From Lasiosphaeria ovina (taxonomy: Eukaryota; Ascomycota; Sordariomycetes; Sordariales; Lasiosphaeriaceae): 64,000 nucleotides of DNA. This document shows, piece by piece, positions 23,359 to 35,038 of this stretch. The stretch's first letter is position 1, and the number at the start of each line of letters is the position of its first letter. Under the pieces are notes generated by a model. That model saw only the letters and a list, made by a program, of their open reading frames with translations. It was not told the DNA's origin and did not search any database. The DNA lies in assembly GCA_033439765.1 (NCBI GenBank), contig JAULSN010000006.1, positions 3,472,001-3,536,000 on the forward strand, given 5' to 3'. The translations under genes and the position numbers were made by a program.

Positions 23359-24905
23359 ATGGAGGACATGATCGCTATCAAGACCACCGAGATTGAGAAG
23401 ACGGCGGCGGCGTCAGTGAGCCTCCCGCTCACCGACGTCAAGATCTGGGGCCGGACCGGGGCGGGCCGGTCCTGGCTTGGTTCTCTTGTCGCCTCACTGC
23501 CGTTGGTCCTCGCGCCGCTCACATGCGCCAGCGTCTTCATCACGCTCCGAGCATACTCCGGGTCCTTCTCTCTGTTCGCCGCCGCAGTCGCCGAGGAAGG
23601 CTTCTGGCCCGTCTACCAGCAGCACGGCCCGCAGCTCACCGCCAAAGGCGCCGTGGCCGTCGTCTGCTATGTCGGGCTACAGGCCCTGCTGTTCCGGTTC
23701 CTGCCTGGCGAGCTCCGGACCGGCCAGTACACGCCCGCGGGGCACTTGCTCACGTACCGCATGAACGGCCTGTCTGCGTGGACGATCACGCACCTGCTTT
23801 ACTTCGCCCTCAGCTGGGCTGGCGTGTTGGATCCGGCGTTCATCGCGCGCAACTGGAGCGGTCTGATTGCGGCCATGAATATTGCCGGCCTGGCCGTCTC
23901 AGTTTTTGCTTTTGTCAAGGCGTACGTCAGCCCGACTCATCCCGACGACCGCAAATTCAGCGGTAGGTTTCCAGCCGCTTGCTTTCGGGCCGCCGGGTGG
24001 CCAACGCCAGTATGAACTTTGTTGTCGCTCTAACAACGCCAGGCTCCTCCGTATACGATTTCTTCATGGGCATCGAGCTGAATCCTCGGCTTGGCGAGAT
24101 GTTTGATTTGAAACTCTTCAGCAACGGGCGGCCGGGGATGATTCTGTGGACTCTCATGTACTACTCACCCCCGCCTCTAGAAAAGGGGGAAGAAAGACAG
24201 CCACTGACTCGGATCTCTGACAGCAACTTCTCCAACCTGGCATACCAGCACCAGACGCTCGGGCACGTCGAGCCGTCGCTGGCGCTCGTCACAGTCCTGC
24301 AGGTCATGTACGTGGTGGACTTCTTCGTCAACGAGTCGTGGTACCTGGGAACCATCGACATTGCGCACGACCACTACGGCTTCTACCTGGGCTGGGGTTG
24401 TTTCTGCTTCCTGCCCATCATGTACACGGTGCAAGCGCAGTACTTGGGCATGCACCCGCCGGCCGCGCCGGCCAGCTACACGTACCTGGCGGTGGTGTTC
24501 GCGGCTGGGCTGGTGGGCTACGCCATGTTCCGGTCCGTCAACGACCAAAAGTCCAAGGCGCGGCTGCTGGGCCACGGCTGTTGCATCTGGGGCAAGCCGG
24601 CGCAGTACATTGTGGCGCCGTACCGGACGACGGACGGGCGGGCGCACAAGAGCCTGCTGCTGTGCAGCGGGTGGTGGGGGTGGTCGCGGCACGCAAACTA
24701 CGTGGGGGACTTGCTGTTGAGCTACAGCTTCTGCGCGCTGGTGCGGAGCACGAACGCTGTCGTGTGGACATATGCCGTCTGGATGACTCTTTGCTTGGTG
24801 CATCGCTGCATGCGCGACGAGAAGCGGCTATCCGTCAAATACGGCGCCGCATGGACAGAATATTGCCAGCGAGTGCCATGGCGCTTTGTCCCGGGTGTTT
24901 GGTAG
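23359..24905 (+). CDS. DHCR7: 7-dehydrocholesterol (sterol delta-7) reductase, 466 residues
   Basis: Reduces the C7-C8 double bond of delta-5,7 sterols using NADPH; an ER multi-pass enzyme of the ERG4/ERG24 family. Exons: 23359..23962, 24043..24157, 24224..24905. The joined segments read KFSG-SSVYDFFMGIELNPR and WTLI-NFSNLAYQHQ. Family hallmarks are GIELNPRLGEMFDLKLF, NGRPGMILW, DFFVNESWYLGTIDIAHDH (NESW at residues 276-279), WGWSRHANYVGDL and the C-terminal HRCMRDEKRLSVKYG...PGVW. These fit the delta-7 reductase better than ERG24 (delta-14) or ERG4 (delta-24(28)). The ATG at 23359 follows a run of A and begins MEDMIAIKTTE. Such an enzyme is not part of normal ergosterol synthesis, which keeps the delta-7 bond. 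Confidence 0.92.
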
Positions 24906-25356
24906 GTCCGGTCGCTGCTGGTGCAAACTCTGGTTGCATTATACAGTACATGTACACCACAGACTGGTGCCCCACTTCGGCTGTTTGCTGTCGTACTCGT
25001 ACTAACAAGCTTTGTGACACCCCTATTTCCCAAAGGATGTCGGGTGCGCCCAGCCCTGTCAGACTAGCTGTTTTGGGAAGTAGTGCATGGAACCAACGTT
25101 CGCTCGGAGAATTGTTGATTGAATGAGCAGGGGGGGTCAGGGGCAAAATAAATACACGTGTACTCGTACTACACTACATACCGTACCAGATTTTAGTGTA
25201 CAATCCAAGATTGCGGGGAAAATACTACAGTAAGTGGACGACGTAATTACCCAGGTACCCTGGCGAACCTGGGTAAACTTTAAAGGTTCACGAAACATGA
25301 TTCAAGCAGCTCCCAAGTATTGGAAATCTACCTAGCCTTAATTATTTATCAGCCCG
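24906..25356. other. Convergent 3' region
   Basis: Between the stops of the sterol reductase and the HET gene. Contains several gtac/ctaggta-type short words; no gene seen. Confidence 0.5.
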
Positions 25357-27566
25357 TTACTCAATCTTGATGTCCAACCCGGGCTTCGCAAAGTCGATAG
25401 CCTTCCCCAACATGAAACCCACGCCCACCCTCTGGTAAATCGCAGCCCCTCCGCCAGGCTTCGGCGCAACAATGAGAACATAGTGCCGTTTGCTTCCGGG
25501 CGCGACCCCGGGGCGGCCCTTCGCCCTCCCGACCACGACACACCGCACACTGGAAGTCGGGCCGTGTGACATGCCCGTCACGTCGTAGACAATCGTCATG
25601 TCGCCTCCGCCGCCGAACTCGCGGGCCTTGGCGCGAAAGACGGGCACCACCTGGTCCTGGCGCGGCGCCGTGTGCACGGCGTCGGCCGGGTCCCACGGCG
25701 ACTGCAGCGCGTCGCCCGTCTCCCACTCGACGCCGTCAAAGGGCACGTGGAGGTAGTCGATGCCGCCGCGGTACGCCATCCACGACCAGCTGGGCACCCG
25801 CTGCCGGCCCGCGGGGAAGAGGATGCGGGTGAGCGACCCGGCGCTGGCTCCGCGGCGCCATAGCAGGCTGCGCGGCAGCAGGCTGCGCCCCGCCAGGATG
25901 CCGAAGCGGCCGCGCGACTTGAACCCCCACATCAGCCGCTGCTCTAGCCCTTCCATGGCCACGGCCCGGTCCTCCCACTGCGAAAAGTCCAGCCGCGAGT
26001 ACGTCATGTACAGCTCCTGGAAGTACAGGATCCTCTCGCCGCGCGACGTCTCGCCGCTGCCGTGGGACCGTGTGGAGAGGATCGCCAGCTCGGGGAAGTT
26101 TGCGTCGCCGATGAAGCCGGCTGCTTGGCTGGCGAGGTGTTGTGTTTGTTAGAGAACGGATTAAACAAGACGAAAAAAAAAGAAGAAAAAAAAGCCTTAC
26201 TTGTGCATCTTGGTAAGCGTTTCACACCTCACACCCGCGCCGCACTCAAAGTACGTCTGCCGGCCCGCCAGATAGACGGTGCGGCGGGCGAGGGCGCGCT
26301 CCTGCAGGACCCAGCCACGCTTGTTGAGGTCGCCCTTCAGGACCTCGCCGTTGAAGTCGTCGATGTAGCGGCACACGAACACGGGGGGGCCGCTGCTCCT
26401 GTCTGCGAGGCCAAGCGTCACGTAGTCTCGCTGCGGGCGGGGCTTGAGGAAGCCGTCCCACTGGCCGCGGGCGCACGTCGCAGCGACCACGCAGTGCGCG
26501 GCGCTGAACACGTCCTCCATGCGCTTGCACTCGCTGCCAAAGTCGCCGCCCGCGCCCTGCACGATGCAGATGGAGTCGATCCACAGGTACTGCAGCCCCA
26601 GCGCGCGCGTCGTCGTCACGGCGTCGCGGAACGTCTGCGGCAGCGCCTCGATGGCGATGCCGCGCTCCATGTGGTCCGCTCTGTTCGCCGCCGTCGTGCA
26701 GAACGGCGGCGTCTCGGGCGTGGCAACACCCCACCGGTGCGAGAGCGCCATGTACGCAAAGCCCTCGACCGTGTCGTTGGCCTGCGTCTCGTAGAGGTAC
26801 ACGGTGGGCGAGTCGGTGTAGCCAATGTGGATGAGCCTGGTTGGCAGTCGGAAGGCTTGCCTGCGAGACTTCAGATTCTTTTGGAATGCTTGCTCGAGAT
26901 CGTCCCTGTCTGTGTTCTCGTCCCCGGCTTTGCTTTCTGTGTCGGTGAGTTCTATTTGGTGGGTGGTCTCGCCCGTGGATGGCGATGATGACGTGCACTT
27001 GTAGGCGCCGTGAGACTTGTCGCAGTCCCGGAGCCACAACTTGATGAGCTGAAAGTGTGCGGCACTGCCCACTTCGGGAAGCACTGGCAGACCGATTTGG
27101 ATGAACTCCTCGGGGCCCTTGGAATCTGCAACTATTATTATCAGCCTGCTTTCCAAATTGGAAGGGGGTGGAACGACACGTGAAAGCAAAGCGACTTACC
27201 CGGGGTACGGAATATGGAAAAGACAGGGGGATCGCTCTCGTTCATCTTGATCACCGACCCGACCCTCTTGAAACGGACTCTGACTGTCTTGTTCTCCAGG
27301 CTGCTGGCAACCTCCCACCTCATCTTGCAGAATCGGCATGATTCGGCCCGCGCCCTGAGTTCCGACAGCTTGTCGTCGAGGTGGAAATCCCTGGTCAAAT
27401 CCAACTTCTCACAATCGCTACAGAGTTGATCTGTCTCTGTGGTTTTGGGGAAAGGCGACTGCTGGGACAGCTCGCGCAGCTTGCTCAGATATTGCGCGGC
27501 AAACTGGTTGTCCGGCGTATAGTCCCAGACGTTTATGTCAAGCTGTGCAAAACTGGTCAGCGTCAT
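25357..27566 (-). CDS. HET-domain (heterokaryon incompatibility) protein, 687 residues
   Basis: HET domains trigger programmed cell death in fungal non-self recognition. Exons on the minus strand: 27200..27566, 26201..27125, 25357..26128, with GTAAGT and GTAAGG donors and cag acceptors. The N-terminal exon has a zinc-like LCSDCEKLDL and CRFCKMRWEV. The HET core follows in exon 2: YMALSHRWG, LGLQYLWIDSICIVQ, CKRMEDVFSAAHCVVAATCA, then RGWVLQERALARRTVYL and YFECGAGVRCE. The third exon continues the usual long, variable C-terminal region (ILYFQELYMTYSRLDFSQWE, then VPSWSWMAYRGGIDY). The start at 27566 (MTLTSFAQLDINVWDY) is provisional because splice-like signals continue upstream. It is the first member of a HET-kinase-kinase cluster. 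Confidence 0.9.
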
Positions 27567-28057
27567 CCAGGTGGATCCCACCAAGACCGTTTATCGGTGA
27601 CATACAGGCTAGATCTTGGTCAGTTACGTCCACAGGAAGAAGGAAAAAGAGACAAAGACACGGGGGAAGATTTTGTCTTACTCTCTGATGGGGAACGTCA
27701 ACACTGTCGCAACTCGGTACCTGGTCAATCAGCCCCGTTGAGAATGGTCAACTCACATGCTGACAAGAATAGTCAGCACACTGCGATGAACACTGTCCCT
27801 CTTTTAGCGTTTCGGCACTTACAGCCTTGACGAGAAGCCAAGATGGTTAGCCGAGTGATTTGACCCGTCTCCTCCGTGGGAGCTCACTTACGTACTGCGA
27901 TTTCAGTCAATAATCAATTCCCACCTTGAGACTAGGAATGGGTCTGATTGCTTACATCCTGTCTCGCACCAGAAAGAAAGTTCTCGCAGTATTAGCGCGC
28001 CCGTGATTCATCAGGATGGGGTTGCCGGGTAGCACCGACAAGCTAAAGGAATGGATG
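27567..28057 (-). other. Ladder of splice-like signals between HET and kinase genes
   Basis: On the minus strand this stretch shows repeated acceptor-donor pairs a few bases apart: cgcag-TAC-gtaagt near 27890, caag-GCT-gtaagt near 27825 and gtcag-CAT-gtgagt near 27757. A 39-nt candidate exon lies at about 27682-27720. A coding-looking frame (MNHGRANTARTFFLVRDR) precedes them near 27960-28015. It may be a 5' leader of the HET gene with microexons, or remnants of exons. Confidence 0.4.
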
Positions 28058-30195
28058 TCAGCTGAAGATTCCGAGGTGGGATAGATGGCTGGGGAAATTT
28101 CTGCTTACATTTTCCCTCATTTGAGTGGGGGCCAATGGCGATGAGCCCGATGCGGAATCCTGCTTGCGATCGCCATGGGCGGACAGTGCCCAGCTGGGGT
28201 GAAGACCACCGCTCGTATGAGGAGCAAGCTGGCTGGGGTTGGTGAGACCCCCCACGGCCGGCCGACTCGGTCCTGTGTAGAAGTAGCTCTTGTCAGCGTC
28301 GCCCTTTGCCAGGATGCTAACTATGGAGTTGTGGAGAGTCTCGGCTGATGCTCGGCACGGTCCGCCGCTGCCAGTGGGATCGCTGGCGTCGGCCACCGTG
28401 ACCACGACGCCGGACTCGTCGGGCACCGCGCTTGTGCTGTTGCTATCGCTGCTGGCTGGAAGCTCCACAACGAGCAGCTTCGTCTTGACGACATCGAGGA
28501 GATCCCCTAGTGCCGTGTTCTTGGCGCATGGCCGGCTTGTCTCGAGCATGCGGATGCGTTTGGTCACCAAGCTGTGAACCTTGGCCTTCTTCCCCTGTCC
28601 CGTGAGGCTGTCTGATTCTTGAGTCTCGTAGTACGGCGGCTCCCCTTTCTTGTCGCCTCGGATGGACTGGTTGAAGGCGTTTAGAGCTTCGGTTCCCTCG
28701 ACGAGCCAGATGAGAAGCTCGAGAATGATGCAACCCATGGACCACACGTCATAGAGGCGTGTTGTGGCCACCCGGACTTCCACTTCTGGTGGTTCGTATC
28801 GCGCCGTCCCGTGCTTGGTGCTGGTGACGTTTTGCCGCATGTTCGTGCTCACCTCATGGTGCTTAGCCAGTCCCATGTCGGCGATCTTCAGCGTCCCCAC
28901 GTCTCTATCATCCTCGGGCGCAAATCTCAGAATATTCTCAGGCTTTAAGTCTCCGTGGCGAATACCGCCTCCTGAGATGGTGCCGTCGTTGAGATCTGCA
29001 TCTTGCCGGAAGGAAGCGGTCCTGCCCCGGTAGGTGTGCAGTTTGTTCAGGGCGTGGGAGAGTCCACAGAACTGGACGAGAACCTGTTCGATAAATTCCG
29101 GACTCAGGTTGGGCTGAGGCGTTGTGTTCCAGAAATCTCGGAGACTGCCTCCAGCAGCCCAGGGAAAGAGGAAGTAAAACTTGTCCCCCTTTTCAATGGC
29201 GGCAATGCACTGAATCAGGTGATCGTGCTTGACTTCGCTGAGCTTTCTGAGTGCCGCAGCCTCCCTTGCCCACGCTTCTTTGACCACCTCGTCCGAGCCA
29301 AGCAGCCGATAATCGCCCCCTGGCTGTGTCGACTTGAATTTTCGAGCGTCAATCTCTTTGACGGCTATTGTCCGACTGCCTTCCACCTGTCCAAACGTTA
29401 GAGCGTGGACATGACAAAACAAGTACCACGAAGAGAGAGAAAACGCACCAAGAATGCCGAGCTCTTGCGGTGAGCCTCGTGCACCGTTACCTCGAAGACT
29501 GTGCCAAAAGTCCCCTCGCGGGGCATGCTGCCGTTTTCCACCCCCCTGAAAGGCAGTATAACGTTGCTAGCAACCTTGTACTCCAACAGGCCGTCCTCGA
29601 AGACGGGGACGATGAACTTCCACTGCCAGAAGTCGAAAAACTGTTTGGCTTTGAGCAGCCCAAACGTCTTTAGCAGCACCTCGCCCGAAGCAGAGTTTTG
29701 GAGGATTGGGAGTGCATCATCCGTGATATGTTGATCAAAGAAGGTTTCCATGGCCCTGCAGTTGTGGGCATTGTCATCCTTGAAAACAGTCAGGACAGAG
29801 ATGGCAAATATCTTCTTGGCGGAGGAAAGGATGAAGCCCAAGAGTTTGGGTGGGGTGGTGAGATTGCCAAGCTTCTCGCCGACAGCCGCCTCTGTGATCA
29901 GCTTGTCAAGGGTACCTTCTGGCACATAGTCCTGCCCTATGGTGCTGCCCTCGTACTTGCTCGTGGCAAATGTGTGAATGATTCTGTCCTCGAGGGAGGG
30001 AGATGTGGTTTCGACTTGCTGGGAATTCACTGGCACTGGCAATGGATCTACTGAGGTGGCCTGCTGAACGACCACAGTAGGCGCTCTGGTCGGCGGTGCC
30101 TCCACCGGCATGTTGGCTGCTCTGGCTGTGGGGGGGTGCACTGGCCTAGTCTGGGGTAAGGGGCTCGAGTCAGTTGACTCACTCCCCCAGCACAT
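28058..30195 (-). CDS. Protein kinase-domain protein 1 of the HET cluster
   Basis: Exons on the minus strand: 29449..30195 and 28058..29386, phase 0, joined as SSAFL-VEGSRTIAVKEID. Residues 1-90 are Pro/Thr-rich; a helical region (LGFILSSAKKIFAISVLTVF) precedes the kinase domain. Kinase features: glycine loop GTFGTV (about 228-233), VAIK-like AVK (Lys 259), catalytic loop RHGDLKPEN (HGD near 393-395), IADMGLAK in place of DFG, and YEPPEV. The C-terminus may instead splice at 28108 and end within the following 60 bases. The divergent gene at 31098 has the same architecture. Likely a regulator or receptor-linked kinase in the neighbouring HET pathway; that is inferred from position only. Start ATG at 30195 is the first in frame. 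Confidence 0.85.
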
Positions 30196-31097
30196 GGCGG
30201 GGACCAAGGAGTAACAAGGAACGTTGAAGAGGTGTCTGTAGGGACTCGTTTCGTGGGGTGATGATATAATGTTTCAGTTTGAAAGTTGAAATACTGCATT
30301 CGTTCAAATGCCTAGCTACCGTACCTACATCAGAGTTATATTTATGGAGCTGTTATCCTGGATGCAATCGTAGCAGAGCCTCGTCAACTCTGGGATCATT
30401 TCCCAGCATCTTCATGATCGTCCTGCAGAGTGTAGACCTTTCACCTTGCATTGTTTCGACTTATTAGCACGGGTCATCTGTCTGTGTGCCATGCCATTCC
30501 CACCTCTATCCCACCCAATTGGGCACAGATGCATAAAGCGGCGCTTCGGATCGGGGATGGGCCCCATGACTGCTGCTTCTCCGATAGGCGTGAAATACAC
30601 GAGTTGTGATTGGGGCCTGAGACGCTGAAGAAAACGCCACACCTTCCATTGTGGAAATTCGGTCAACCAGCCTCGCCGTGAAGGACCATGTCGGTCACCA
30701 GAACTTGCATCATGGTGGTCAGCATGCATATTTCTGGGTGTTCCAGCTGGCGAAGGGATTGCGGCAGGGCTCATCCACCGTCGGCGGCCTCCCCTGTGCA
30801 TTGGCCCTAGTGTCTTCGCCGCTTGTTACAGAAGTCTCCGGCCACCGTCCCTCCCATATTAGTTTGGTATCTATTTTTTCTGAGCCACGACGCTAATCAG
30901 CAGGAAAATATGTAATTGGTCGTGCTTCTATTCCCCAGTATTGGGACGCGGCATGGATGAGATCGACAAAGGTTAAAGGAGATTAAGAAGAGCACCAAGT
31001 AGGTACTCACTCGACCGTTTTCTTTCATCCCATTTCACCTTTCCGACGCTCATCCAGTCAAGTTTCCAGCCCAAATACCATTCCTGCATGTACAGTC
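30196..31097. promoter_or_regulatory. Bidirectional promoter between two related kinase genes
   Basis: A 0.9-kb stretch separating the divergent starts of the two kinase genes, with no ORF of its own that looks coding. Both genes could share control elements here; no specific operator was recognised. Confidence 0.45.
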
Positions 31098-33419
31098 ATG
31101 GCACCCAACGCCGGAGCGATGGATCATCTTGCAGCCCTTGGCCCTGACCAAGCTGGGTCTGGGCAAGGCTTTGGGACCCGGATCCAGGCCACACCAGCGC
31201 AGCTCGCAGTCCCACATGGCGTGAGCAACGCCGGCGCCTCACGCACCTCTTCTCTTGGCCGCAATGAGATCCGGGGCCCTAGGCCACACAGCTTCCCGTC
31301 TGTGTCGCGAGAAAGCATTGACGACGGCGCATCTTCTCGTTTTAACTCGGGCGGCGAAGAAAACACTCACATCACAGTCCCCGGTTCTCGGCGGGGCTCA
31401 ACGGTGTCGCTACTATCTCAACCAACATCCTCGCCTTTACGCCCACAATCTGAGGAAGGTAGACAGCTCCAATTCTTTCTTGGCGATGAGGCCCAAAACG
31501 CAAGCGAGTTTTTCAACCATTCGGAGCTTTCCGAGCTTGAATGCTCCCCATTAGATGTGAGTCTCCAATCCCGCTCATCAAGCTTGACGAAGGCAATGAA
31601 GGTTCTGACGCCCCCAGGTAGAAGAAGAGCAATATACCTTCTTTTGCCGTTGGTCCCAGTGAACAAAGGGCTGCGATCAGAGGCCAGGAACTATCACTCA
31701 ATCTTGCCGTACGACCTGGAGAGTCCTTCCAAGATCGTATTTCGGCAGCATGTCTCTACCCCCCCGGCAAAAACACATTATTCGGCTTCCTTCCAAGCTC
31801 GAGCCTGGAAGCTCTCATGCAAGAGCAAGATGTGCTGTATGAACTGGCCAGGTGCCTGCCGCTTACTCTTCCGGATTCTCTCCGCAAGTATGCAAAGGAA
31901 ATATGCAGTGGCCCAGGCGCAAAAGGGCCTCCTTACAAGAAGATATTCGCCATCTTGGTGCTTATCGAAAAGGCAGCCAGCATTGTTGAGTTCATGGACG
32001 AAGGCCTCCATGATGGGTGCCTTCCACTCCCCAAAGTTCCGCTAGATCTTGTCGGAAATACGTCAGGCTGGGCTTTTACGTTTGTTCGCAAGGATGAAGG
32101 CAAGAATGCGATTCAACGACTGCAATCTTTCCAAGGATTTTCTCGGATGAACCATAAAAACTTCGACGCCTGTCAATGGGCCTTATTGGCCCCAATTTTC
32201 CGTCGTCCCCATCGACAGGATGTACAGCTAGAGTACCTCCACAGCCAGGCTATTCTTCCGTTCTCAGAGGAGGAGGAGGTGGCACAAGGAGGTTACGGCG
32301 AGGTTTCAAGAGTCGTAATACATCCAGATAACCACGACTTCAACACTCACACTACCCCCACGCCATCAAGCAACCAGTTTGCCATAAAACGACTCAAACA
32401 GTTTGATGAACGACCGTTCAGAGCAGAGTTCGACATGCTTTCCAACTTCAGCGAGGATGCCCATTCCCATCTGATATCCCTGTTGGCCGCATACCAGCAG
32501 CATAACTCTTTCCACCTCATATTCCCCTGGGCCGAGGCCGACCTGTTACGGTTCTGGATGGAAATCAGGCCCAAGCCCGATTTCAACAAAACAGTGCGGT
32601 GGATGTCGGCGCAGTGCAGCGGCCTAGCAGACGGTTTGTCCATGATACACCGGTACGGGAGCTTTGGCCTGCAGCGTCGAGATGGGAAGCACATGCGATC
32701 GGGAATCAAACTGTACGGACGACACGGAGACATCAAGCCGGCCAATGTACTCTGGTTTCCGGACCTGGGGAGCGCCGGCGGCGACGAAGATGGCGTGCTC
32801 AAACTCACCGACTTTGGCCTCGCCGAGCTCCACTCGCTTGACAGCCGGTCGGCTATCCCTAAGAGCCAGGTCGCTACCTCGATGAGCTACCGTCCACCAG
32901 AATGCGACATTCCGGAACAGAAGATCTGCCGGTTGTACGATATTTGGGCCTTGGGCTGCTTGTACCTGGAGTTTGTAGTCTGGCTGCTGGGCGGGTGGGA
33001 TCTCTTGAAGGTCTTCGCCATTAACCGCATGGGGAAACTGCCGAATCCTGCAATAAGTCTGCTGGAGGAAGACTTCAGCTTTTTCGAGCTGATCGAGGGA
33101 GGAAGGTCTGCTAGAGTCAAGCGGTCCGTCACGGAGGTAATGTCGTGTGCCTGCTGCGTCAAACCTTGCAGCGGTGGATAGAGATGCTAACATGTTTCCT
33201 CAGTTTATCCGAAACAAACTTCATGGCAACCCGAAGTGTTCAGCTTATATTCACGAATTTCTGGACTTGATTGAGCAGCACATGCTTGTTATCGAAACAA
33301 GGGACGCTGACGGCCGAATCGACTGCGGACAACTGAATGCAAGGCTGGTGGCGATGCACCAAAGATGCAAGAAGGACGAAATATACGCATTGAAGCCTGT
33401 TTTGACAAAATCTACCTAG
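31098..33419 (+). CDS. Protein kinase-domain protein 2 of the HET cluster, 729 residues
   Basis: Exons: 31098..31556, 31622..33136, 33204..33419, all phase 0 (GTGAGT...tag, GTAATG...cag). The N-terminus is Ser/Gly-rich and likely disordered. A region parallel to that of the divergent gene follows (KKIFAILVLIEKAASIVEFM), with the shared LEYLHSQAILPF element just before the kinase domain. Kinase features: GGYGEVSRVVIH loop, FAIKRL (Lys 409), GRHGDIKPANVLWF (HGD 521-523), LTDFGLAEL (Asp 550), SYRPPEC. The last exon ends in a helical tail. Shared order, HGD catalytic loop and pre-kinase segment mark it as a diverged paralogue of the gene at 28058..30195, but here DFG is intact. Probably an active kinase. 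Confidence 0.87.
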
Positions 33420-34143
33420 ACCTAGAACAACGAATGCACAGTGGAATTCCTTATACCAGCTTTTATTATATTTTCAGTTCCTAACCACTGTACAGAGTAG
33501 ATGGCCTTTGTTCCAATTCCATCAAGATGAGTGTCAGGTAGGAATCTATAATCTCCACCCCTAACAAGGGCATTGGGATGAAAAACAAAATCGAAGCGCT
33601 AAGGTTGCCCGTAATATCAGGCTGCCCGTAATATCCCTCAGCACATCTGACGCACTCCTTCTCGACGCCCGGGCCAAGGTCATTCATGCCATCCTTACTG
33701 GACAAATTTCTAGAAATATGCCTACCAGACCCGTCGTGGATGCCGGGAGGGTGCATCTCAGTCCAAGCAAATTCCAGCACATGGTGGTGGCTGTGCCTGG
33801 CCGGGCCAGCATATGCAGTAGCTATATCCAATCGCTGAGGAGGCAAGCCCGCCATGCCGCTTGTCGGCCCCATTTTGGCCTGGGTCTCGGTGAGTCCTGC
33901 GCGTGCCACCCCCTGGCAGCCGTTCATTGGCCAAGGCGGAATCAACACAAAACAATAATGACACTTGTGCTACACGGCGCTGCAGCCTTTTCTCGTGGGC
34001 ACCCACATAACCAGACAACCACGTCCTCAACGACGCCCCCCCCCCATTTATCTCGCTCACTCCGCTCACCAAAGCTCGACCCGCACCTAAACAACTTTCA
34101 GCTTCCATTCAGATATCTAAAGGTCTCAAAGAAAACCTGATCA
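33420..34143. other. Intergenic region
   Basis: 3' flank of kinase 2 and 5' flank of the small conserved gene. A run of ten C lies near 34037. No gene seen. Confidence 0.5.
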
Positions 34144-34465
34144 ATGTCAACAGCGGACGACGGCCGGAGCGCTGCTCCGATCACGGATCCGGCTCCAACG
34201 CCTTCCAGTCTGGTTGACATCGACATCTCGGCCTTCCAGGACATATATGACAGGAATATCAACCCGCTAAGACTATTGCGGTTGTTGAGGGAAAAACACG
34301 GGGCGGGAAACTACGAAATATACGTATGTTTGTGTCCATGTATCAACACCCTCCGCCTGAACACTTGCTAACCAGTGTTCCTAATCATCACAGAGAATCC
34401 ACGAGGTGTACAGCATCCGAGCTCCGGAACAGCTGTCGAAGCATGACATCGAGCTGTGCAAGTGA
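34144..34465 (+). CDS. Small conserved fungal protein, 83 residues
   Basis: Exons 34144..34323 and 34394..34465, intron with GTATGT donor and cacag acceptor, phase 0. The protein has an acidic/Pro N-terminus, then a compact helical part (INPLRLLRLLREKHGAGNYE) joined to RIHEVYSIRAPEQLSKHDIE. The clean splice and the amphipathic character suggest a real gene. I do not know its function; no signal peptide or membrane span. Confidence 0.65.
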
Positions 34466-35038
34466 GAAGACATCGGCGCTTGAGCCAACGAAGTAGTAGG
34501 CCGTTGCCAAGAGGCTTGTTTTGCGTGTTGGAGAGAAGCACATGGCGAGGACCAAAATGTGACTCCAGTTTGGCTTTTCGGGATTTATATCATTGCTGGT
34601 CGTTTCATTTCGGGCTGAAGTATTGGACAGAGTGGACAGAAGATGAACTGCTTCCTTATTGAGTATCGATCATTCGCTTGATCCATAAATTAGGATAATA
34701 CAACATCCCATTTCCCAAACACGGAGGAGACTACCGAACTATCAAATGACGTAAAGGCGTTCGGCCAAATTTTGGGCCGTAGGAATAGATGGAAATACAT
34801 ATTCTAATTCTATCGAGAAACAGATGCAAATATCCTTTGTCGGGAAAAGGGCTACTCCGCGACGCTGACATACTCACGCTCTCGATCTCCGTTGAGCCAT
34901 TAATCCCTACCCCCTATCAGCTCAGTTCACGTCAATGCCTATCAGCTTGGAGGGGTATAGAACAGGGACGCCCGAGAATGTATTAATCATTATATAAGTA
35001 ACTACGATGCTTCTCGCGCTATTCAACTAGACAAATTA
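34466..35038. other. Convergent intergenic region
   Basis: Between the small gene and the 3' end of the minus-strand germinal-centre kinase. No gene seen. Confidence 0.5.

Noticed and set aside
27200..29386. Kinase 1 and the HET gene as one fused gene
   Set aside because: After the phase-0 donor at 28108 every plausible acceptor runs into a stop within about 20 codons, so the kinase appears to end before the HET gene.
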